This document shows positions 47,301 to 57,600 of a DNA stretch of 64,000 bases, one piece after another. The notes under the pieces are model-generated. The model was not told the origin of the DNA. It did not search any database and worked only from the letters and a program-made list of their open reading frames with translations. Each line of letters begins with the position of its first letter. Position 1 is the first letter of the stretch. Position numbers and translations under genes: made by a program. This DNA is from Cladorhizidae sp. MBARI D1340-BT2 (taxonomy: Eukaryota > Porifera > Demospongiae > Poecilosclerida > Cladorhizidae), in assembly GCA_028752905.1 (NCBI GenBank), contig JAQNBH010000011.1, positions 6,828,125-6,892,124 of the forward strand. Reading direction: 5' to 3'.

Positions 47301-50300
47301 ACACACATCACACACACAATACAACACACTCACACACACAACACATACATACACACACAACACACACTCACAACACATACATACACACTCACACACAACA
47401 CATACATACACACTTACACACAACACATCACAACACACTCACACAGCGCATACACACACACCACACACTCACACACTCACACACAACACACACACACACT
47501 CTCACACATACACACACACCACACACTCACACACAACACACACACACACACTCTCACACATACACACACACACTTTTCTTTGTCGGAGGGAGGCAGTGCA
47601 GGAAGAATCTTTACTGCCAGCTCAGAGCTGAGCTTGGGGTCATCCTTCAAGACATCATGGCTGCTCTTGATCTTCAACTCCTGGACAGTGACAGACAGAG
47701 AGACAGTGAGGAAGGAATGGACCAGGGAGGGCCATGTTAGCATCGTCATGGTGATGGAGGATGGGGGAACGAGGGGGCAACTGCATATGCAATAACTAGA
47801 AATGGACGCAAGGCGCTAATTGATGAGAAAAGGTGAGAAACAAACAAAACAACATGTCCATAAATTAAGCCTGAATTTCTATGAAGTCTTATGAAGTCCT
47901 ATGAAGTCCTATGAAGTCCCATGAAGTCCCATGGGAAAACCTGAGTTTCTAGTAGTGCACTCTAGCCATTCTCCCACTCCCTGGAATAGCTGAAGGGCTA
48001 ACACAATTTACTGGTCTGTGTATGTCACCCACCAAGATATTGTAACACAATAATATATAATAATATGGACCAGAGGCCAAGAACTGCTTGTCCCGATTAT
48101 TCCTTACAGATTCCCCCCCTCCCCGGCAAGCTTGAAGAACTTTATGCCCTGCAACATTATGGGATGGCAAATTCTGAAAAGTGCATGTGCAAGTATGGCT
48201 GTGGGAGGAGTTTTGTTAAGAGCACTTGGAAGCAGCTTCTCCCTTGAAGATGGGAAGCTAAGAATGAGGTCATCAGGCAGTGCTTTCTGCAGAGATTCCT
48301 CAGGTGAAAGGGTGAACAGGAAAGGGAAAGAGGTCGGTGAGCGCCAGGAGAGTAGCACGACAGAAGAGGGATTATAGTTGCAAGTCATACTCACTTTGCT
48401 AGCCATGAAAGACTGTTCCTCATCGCCTTCTGCTTCTTCTCCAAAAGACAAGAGACTGAAATTCCTTCACAACAACAACAAATAGTTACAAGTCATTTTT
48501 ATACCGACAATATAAGAACTTCTCACTTGGTAGCTCTTGACTGGCTCTTCTGTTTCCCCGTCTTCTTGTCCATCCGTCTTTGATCTATCCGAGGAACAAT
48601 GTCGTCAAACGGGTTGTCAAGGACCTTGGCCTTCGTAATCTTAGGGGCAGGGTCAAGTGGGTGGTCCTCTTTGTCCGTAGGAATGTCATTCAGTCTGATC
48701 ATATTGTATAGAGTGTCTCCTGTGACCTGCCACAGTGTGCAGTCAGTGACACAAATAAGAGTTTATGATTCTATCAACCCTTTACCAATCAATGCAGAAA
48801 TTATACATACGTATGTACATAATGAAATTTTGTGTTTTATATGTTCCTTTACTACAATCCTTTACCAACTACAGAACCAAGTAAGTAGAGTATCTTGCAC
48901 TGATTAAAGGCATGTCAGACCCAGGGGTGTGACCAGTGGACTGCCTAGTCAGAGAACCAGTAAGCTGGACAACATGTAGTTTTTAATATTGATGTCCTTT
49001 ACCATTTCTCATACACACCAGTTGATCCACTTTTTTGGAAATGGCGGATGGAAAAATCTTCCAAAGGGAAAAAAAGGGGGGGAAGCTCATATCTGAGCTA
49101 GAACTCAGATTGACAGCTGATTAAATGGTGGTTGCAGCCAATATTAGCTCCAATAAGACTCCTAGCGTGCAACTCCTTCACTCAGCAACCAGCACACCTT
49201 ATAGCCCTCAGGCAGTGAACTAGCATACCTGGTCAGTTAGTAGTGTCAGTGCAAGATGGCCAGTTAGTAGTGTCAGTGCAAGATGGCCAGTTAGTAGTGT
49301 CAGTGCAAGATGGCCAGTTAGTAGTGTCAGTGCAAGATGGCCAGTTAGTAGTGTCAGTGCAAGATGGCCAGTTAGTAGTGTCAGTGCAAGATGGTCAGTT
49401 AGTAGTGTCAGTGCAAGATGGCCAGTTAGTAGTGTCAGTGCAAGATGGCCAGTTAGTAGTGTCAGTGCAAGATGGCCAGTTAGTAGTGTCAGTGCAAGAT
49501 GGCCAGTTAGTAGTGTCAGTGCAAGATGGTCAGTTAGTAGTGTCAGTGCAAGATGGCCAGTTAGTAGTGTCAGTGCAAGATGGTCAGTTAGTAGTGTCAG
49601 TGCAAGATGGCCAGTTAGTAGTGTCAGTGCAAGATGGCCAGTTAGTAGTGTCAGTGTAAGATGGTCAGTTAGTAGTGTCAGTGCAAGATGGTCAGTTAGT
49701 AGTGTCAGTGTAAGATGGCCAGTTAGTAGTGTCAGTGCAAGATGGTCAGTTAGTAGTGTCAGTGCAAGATGGCCAGTTAGTAGTGTCAGTGCAAGATGGC
49801 CAGTTAGTAGTGTCAGTGCAAGATGGCCAGTTAGTAGTGTCAGTGCAAGCTAATAGATAACCACCTAACCCATCACATACCCCAGAGAAGTCCTGTACCT
49901 TTCCAAAGAGTGTGTGTTTGTTGGTAAGGTCGTCCATCCTGTTCATAGTGATGAAGAACTGGCTGGAGTTGTCGTCACGCCCTCCGCTAGCCATGCCCAC
50001 CAATCCTCGCCGGTTGAACTTGAGCCGAGAATGAAACTCGTCCTAAAATGTCAAATATCAGGCCAGGTGGTGAGGATACAACCACTTCTTGGAGGGTGTT
50101 TGAACTTTGAACTTACTTTGAAGGGCTGGCCATACACGGACTCACCGCCTAAAACAAAAAAAATACACACAAAAATTGTGATGAAAATTGACCTCAATAA
50201 TCAACTTGAAACTTAATCTCTCAACATTTCGGCTAGTTGCTCTAGCCTTCATCAGGAACAGATGGTCTAGCCTGCATCAGGAATAGGCTATGTAGATGCT

Positions 50301-51540
50301 CTAGCCTGCATCAGGAATAGATGCTCTAGCCTTCATCAGGAATAGATGCTCTAGCTTGCATCAGGAATAGGCCTGCCTACTACTCAGAGAGGTGACAGCC
50401 CAGGCTTGCCTATTACTCAGAGAAGTCACAGCCCAGGCTTGCCTATTACTCAGAGAGGTGACAGCCCAGGCTTGCCTACTACTCAGAGAAGTCACAGCCC
50501 AGGCCTGCCTACTACTCAGAGAGGTGACAGCCCAGGCTTGCCTACTACTCAGAGAGGTGACAGCCCAGGCCTGCCTACAACAATGCCTCTCTGTGGCCAT
50601 ACAGAGAGGGAACGCTATCTCTGCTATTGGCTCAGTTGGTGGTGATTTATTTTGTGTGAGTTTATATTTGTTATGTTCTTTACATACTATTATAACATAC
50701 TACTACATACTACTATTATTTATAATATTATCACATACTATTATCCCATAATATTATCACATACTATTATCACATACTATTATCACATACTATTATCACA
50801 TACTATTATCACATACTATTATCACATACTATTATCACATACCATTATCACATACTATTATCACATACTATTATCACATACTATTATCACATACTATTAT
50901 CACATACTATTATCACATACCATTATCACATACCATTATCACATACCATTATCACATACTACTATTATCACATACTATTATCACATACTATTATCACATA
51001 CTATTATCACATACTATTATCACATACTATTATCACATACTATTATCACATACTATTATCACATACCATTATCACATACCATTATCACATACCATTATCA
51101 CATACTACTATTATCACATACTATTATCACATACTATTGTCGCATACTATTATCGCATACTATTATCACATACTATTATCGCATACTATTATCACATACT
51201 ATTATCACATACTATTATCACATACTATTATCACATACTATTATCACATACTATTATCACATACTATTATCACATACTATTATCACATACTATTATCACA
51301 TATTATTATCACATACTATTATCACATACTATTATCACATACTATTATCACATACTATTATCACATACTATTATCACATACTATTATCACATACTATTAT
51401 CACATACTATTATCACATACTATTATACTATTATTTATAATATTATCAGTTATTATTTTGTCTTGTTTCTATTTTTTTGAAACAAATTATTTACTTTTTT
51501 GATAAAATAAGATCAAAAAAGTTGTAGTAATAATAATAAT

Positions 51541-51617
<77 letters not shown>

Positions 51618-54600
51618 TTAATAGTAGTAGTAGTAGTAGTATTAATAATAATAAAATTAATAATAGTAGTAATAATAATAGTAGTAGTAGTAGTAGTAGT
51701 GATGATGATGATTGATTGATGATGATTGATTGATAATAAAAATAATAATGATGATAATAATGATGATGATGATAATGACGACAACAACAACAACAACAAT
51801 AATAATAATAATATAAATATAATGGTATTAGGTATGCTGTGCAGATTGCCCCATCAGCCTTCATGGTCTCGGCTGCTGCCTGTTGCGACCTGATCCAACG
51901 CATCCTCCCTACACACCTGCAGTCTCTCCCACTCCAAAATCGTGAAGAGGCTTTATTGCTGTGGTCAATAGATCATGATTTTTCTTCACCTTCTGGTTCA
52001 ACAGCATGCCTCCAGAAGTCATGGGATGCCTATCAAGTTTCCAAAGATGTGGAGTCCTTGCTAAGCAATGCCTCAGATAGCCTGACAAGAGCTAGACTTT
52101 TGGCTGTCTCTGCTAGGGAATCTGGAGCATGGCTTCGTGCACCCCCAATCTCCAACTTGGGTTTGAGGATGGATGATGCAACCATCAGGATTGCTGTTGG
52201 CCTTCGTTTGGGGTCCCCTCTTTGCCATCCCCACTTATGCCAGCACTGTGATGCAGAGGTGGACCATTTTGGTCTGCACAGTTTGAGCTGCAAGAAGAGT
52301 GAGGGTCGTCACTACCGACATTCCTCAATGAATAACATTATTCATAGGGCTGTGTCATCTGCTCAGGTGCCTTCAAGGCTGAACTGTCTGGACTCAGTCA
52401 TATGGACGGCAAGCGTCCGGATGGAATCACCATGGTGCCATGGAAATGTGGCAAGCCCCTGATCTGGGATGTGACCTGCCCCAACACTCTGGCACAGTCC
52501 TATTATGCTCAAGCTATATACCAGGAGCTCAGGTGCAGTAGCTGCCATGACTGAAGAGAAAAAGGAGGACAAGTACTACTGCCTTACCAGGAATTTTTTT
52601 TTTGTGCCAGTTGCGGTAGAGACCACAGGCCCAAAGTCATTGGCCTTCCTAAAGGAACTCGGAAGGAAAATAAAGCAACACACCGGGGAAGAGAATTCAC
52701 ACCAATTTTTGATACAACAATTGTCTGTGGCGGTACAGAGAGACAATGCTCTTGTAGTCATGGGGTCATGGGGGCAATGGGAGGCTCGGGCGTCAGTCTT
52801 GTGCAATTATTATTGTTGTTATTGTTGTTGTTGTTTGAATTTAATAAATAATAATAATAATAATAATTCATTAGCAGTTCCCTCCGTCTAATCTAAGATG
52901 GTGGCTTCCTTACACAAAATAGGATGTCCATTGTCCCATGAATGTTCAGCAAGTACACATTTCTCTATAGCACACATTTTTAACAGGCATCTTGATCACT
53001 CTGGTCTTCAGTATTCTGATGGTCTCCCTATGTAGTACTTCCAACAGCTGCAAGGGATGTGGTACACTCCATGAGTGCATAGTAGTAGCTGGTAATTCAT
53101 CCTTCACTCTATCAGTTGTGTCCTCAGAGTTCTTTCTGATCTGAAAACCACTCTGATGTTGAACTTCCTGCAGACCTTCCTGATGTCTTCACCCATCCCT
53201 GCTGCATAAGGAATCACTGCCATAGGATCCAGACCACTCATTGCCTGTTTTAGTGTAGTTAACTTCCTTTCTGCATTTAGATGTATCTGCAGAAGAAAGG
53301 TTGATGAAGGCTTACAGATAATCTTTCTCTATAAAGACCTTATTCAAACGATGTTCTTCCTTCCAAAGGTCCTCCTTCTCAGTCACTACTCTCCTGGCTC
53401 TATCATACAAGCTCTTCACCACTCCTCTTCTGACATGGATAGGATAATATGATATATAATCAAGGTACCAGTTGGTGTGTGTAGGTTTTCTGTAAACTGT
53501 TGCAGTTAGCCTTCCATCTTCCTTCCTGTGTAGGTGGCAATCCAGAAAGGGCAATGATCAGTCCACTTCAAGGTGGTAAACTTTATGGATGGCCTGATGT
53601 TGTTCAGATGGTCCAACAACTCCTGCTCACTTCCTTTCTTCACTAAGCAGAAGGTATCATCCACATATCTCTTCCAAACCCTTGGCTTCAGAGAGGCAGT
53701 TGTGAGTACCAGTTCCTCAAAGAATTCCAATAAAGGTTGGCAATCACTGCAGATATACTGGAGAGCCCATTGCTGCACCCTCTTTCTGCTAGTAATATTT
53801 TCCTTGATAACTGAAGGTGGATTTTAGCCACAACTCCAAGAGTTCAGAAATCCTGTCAGCACCTGCATGTAGTAGTGCAGCACTCTCGTGCAAGCTCTCA
53901 TTTTTAGTCAACGTACGAAAAATGACTACTGCCTCATCTACAGGAACATTTGGTAAAAAGAGAGGAAACATCAAAACTGACAGCACTCGTCCTGTGCCAA
54001 ATTGATAAATTGCAGAGAATACTTCACATATGTACTTGTATTGCCATCTAGAGATCAAATGTGCTATGAACTTGGAAAGATTATATGACAGTACACGTTT
54101 ACAAGACACAGTTGGTCTAAGGGGAACCTTAGGTTTATGTATCTTAGGGAGCCCATAAATCAGTGGTGGTCTACTTGCAGTGGGCCTAATTCTATCAGTT
54201 GTTATTTCTCCTGTCCTCTCCAAATTCTTTAGTACACGACTCACCTTGCTTTCCTGTCTTGGTAGGATTCTTCTTCAGTATTCCTTACATCTTGGATTCC
54301 AGCATTCATGTCAGCTTTCAAATATACCCTTTATTTTGTCATCAGGAGCTCTTTCCCTTATCTTCCTCAGTTCTCCGAGGGCCTTTCTCTGTTCCTTCAT
54401 CAGGTTGTCTCCTCCAGCTTCCTGGCCATCTCTTCCACTGCTGCTATGGTGTCTGTCAAAGGTAGTCGCTTTCGAGCAGGGACAAAGTTAAGACCCAAAG
54501 CAAGCACTTCTTCCAGATTTGGAGAAAGATTCTTCTCTGTCAGATCTGTTCATGCCATGGGGGTGCATCTTCACTTCTCTCAATCTCCTCTCCAAAAGTG

Positions 54601-57600
54601 TCTCCAGCTTCTTTTGATGGTTCTGCTTGGATTTGTTGTGGGTCTTCTCTGCAATCCTGTTAAGGCACTGCTTCTTCTGTAGGACTGGAGAATTATCTCT
54701 GAGAGGAACACTTTGCTGGCTCTCTCTGCTATCCTGTACCCTTCCCTGGTCTTAATGGGAGGCTTCATCCTTAAACTTGCTGGTAGAATTTCCTCATCAC
54801 GGCATCTCATGCTGAACACGTGGTGATTCGTCCACCGAGAGCCCTCTGATGTAAAATCTTCTCATAGCATCTCGCTAATTTCTGGGTATTGCTACCATAG
54901 CTTTCCCTTAAATAAACTCTCAAAGAACTCTCAGTTCACTATCAAAGAAGACTGAGTGGACTCAAATATCCTCCATTTTGACCGATGAAGACCAAATGCC
55001 TGGTGATCTCGAGAAAGCGTCACCTCACTCCATCTTTGCCAAACCTTAATTAATAAAACAAGGTTTGTACCTACTCGAGTGATTTATCACGGTCCCTTCA
55101 CACTCCACAAATATGGAGTAAGGACAAGAGATTCTGGTTACCAATTTCCACTTTCCAAACCCTATGCTAGTATGTACTATTATAATTCTCCTTCTAAGCA
55201 ACTGTTCTACCATACGACAACTCCTACGTAGCTTACTACACTGGTGGACCTTTGCCTGTGTACATATGTCTGTGCATGGACATTGCTTGTTAACCTTCTG
55301 CTCACCCTTCTTAGCTAACTACATTGGTGGATCCTTGCCTGGACATTGCTTGCTAACCTTCTGCTCACCCTTCTAGCTAACTACACTGGAGGATCCTTGC
55401 CTGTGTATGTCTGTGAATGGACATTGCTTGTCAACCTTCTGCTCACCCTTCTAGCTAACTACACTGGTGGATCCTTGCCTGTGTATGTCTGTGCATGGAC
55501 ATTGCTTGCTAACCTTCTGATCATTCTTCTAACTAACTACAGTACACTGGATGATCCTTGCCTGTGTATGTCTGTGCATGGACATTGCTTGTCAACCTTC
55601 TGCTCACCCTTCTAGCTAACTACACTGGAGGATCCTTGCCTGTGTATGTCTGTGCATGGACATTGCTTGCTAACCTTCTGATCATTCTTCTAACTAACTA
55701 CACTGGATGATCCTTGCCTGTGTATGTCTGTGCATGGACATTGCTTGTCAACCTTCTGCTCACCCTTCTAGCTAACTACACTGGAGGATCCTTGCCTGTG
55801 TATGTCTGTGCATGGACATTGCTTGCTAACCTTCTGATCATTCTTCTAGCTAACTACACTGGAGGATCCTTGCCTGTGTATGTCTGTGCATGGACATTGC
55901 TTGTCAACCTTCTGCTCACCCTTCTAGCTAACTACACTGGAGGATCCTTGCCTGTGTATGTCTGCGCATGGACATTGCTTGTCAACCTTCTGCTCACCCT
56001 TCTAGCTAACTACACTGGAGGATCCTTGCCTGTGTATGTCTGTGCATGGACATTGCTTGTCAACCTTCTGTTCACCCTTCTAGCTAACTACACTGGAGGA
56101 TCCTTGCCTGTGTATGTCTGTGCATGGACATTGCTTGCTAACCTTCTGATCATTCTTCTAGCTAACTACACTGGAGGATCCTTGCCTGTGTATGTCTGTG
56201 CATGGACATTGCTTGTCAACCTTCTGCTCACCCTTCTAGCTAACTACACTGGAGGATCCTTGCCTGTGTATGTCTGTGCATGGACATTGCTTGTCAACCT
56301 TCTGCTCACCCTTCTAGCTAACTACACTGGAGGATCCTTGCCTGTGTATGTCTGTGCATGGACATTGCTTGTCAACCTTCTGCTCACCCTTCTAGCTAAC
56401 TACACTGGAGGATCCTTGCCTGTGTATGTCTGTGCATGGACATTGCTTGTTAACCTTCTGCTCACCCTTCTAGCTAACTACACTGGTGGATCCTTGCCTG
56501 TGTATGCCTGTGCATGGACATTGCTTGCTAACCTTCTGCTCACCCTTCTAGCTAACTACACTGGTGGATCCTTGCCTGTGTATACATGGACATTGCTTGC
56601 TAACCTTCTGCTCACCCTTCTAGCTAACTACACTGGTGGATCCTTGCCTGTGTATGTCTGTGCAAGGACATTGCTTGTTAACCTTCTGCTCACTCTTCTA
56701 GCTAACTACACTGGAGGATCCTTGCCTGTGTATGTCTGCGCATGGACATTGCTTGTCAACCTTCTGCTCAGTGGTAAGTACCCATTTTCTTGTTGACTGA
56801 TTCTATTAGATGCTCAGCTTAACAACCAGTCTCCCAGCTTAACCCTTTAGGGCCTATAATTAAATTTGGCAGAAGTACACACTTCCCAAATTATTTCGGT
56901 CCCAAGTTGACCTTGGCAAGACAAATTTAAAAGTTTACCAAGTTTAGCCTTGAGCCTTAGCCTTACACCAGCTCTGTTGCCTAGGAAACTTCTGAAAAGC
57001 AGTCTAAAAGACATGGAAATAGTGTTATGGCGCAGTATCAAGACTAGTAAGTTTGATTAGCTGCCTACTTGTTGGCCAGAGAATGACATTCCTTTACTCT
57101 ACAGCTAGGCCCCCAAGAGAAATTCAATTGATTCTTGTCTATTATTGAAGTGAACTTATTCTAAGGGTCTAGTAGGGCTAGCGATTGTGAATAGCTTAGA
57201 ACCTACCAAAAAGGGTGTGGCTAAACAAAACGAAGAATCAACAGGCGAGCAGAAAAGGTGTAAGATGTCCTGTTAGCTAAATATTCATTTAGCAAAATGT
57301 TGTAACGTTTGCTAACTGTAAAGATAGCTGCCTAATGAGCTGCGTGGTGTGGTGGCCTATGGTTTTGGGTTTGTATAATACCAGTAGTATATATTCCTAG
57401 CCATCATTTGAGCTTCTATGCTGTGTACATGGTCGCTACTGAGCCAGTTATTGTATACCTGAAACATGCAGAGTTCGAGTACACTATAACCAGAGCAAAC
57501 TATGTTGACAGATCTGGCATGCTGGGTTGAGAGGACTAAAACACTTCTTGCCTACTATTATGGCTGCTAAATCCCATAAAGACATCTTAACCCTCTCACC

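Noticed and set aside
47199..47795. Plus-strand frame of ~230 codons
   Set aside because: Made of the (CA)n tract plus the antisense of CWC27 exon 7.
48104..48451. 115-codon minus-strand frame covering exon 6 and downstream
   Set aside because: Only the part at 48395-48464 matches CWC27. The rest reads through the intron and dispersed repeat copy B.
49243..49659. Repeat protein VSVQDGQLV x 15
   Set aside because: Pure 27-bp minisatellite inside a CWC27 intron, on the opposite strand.
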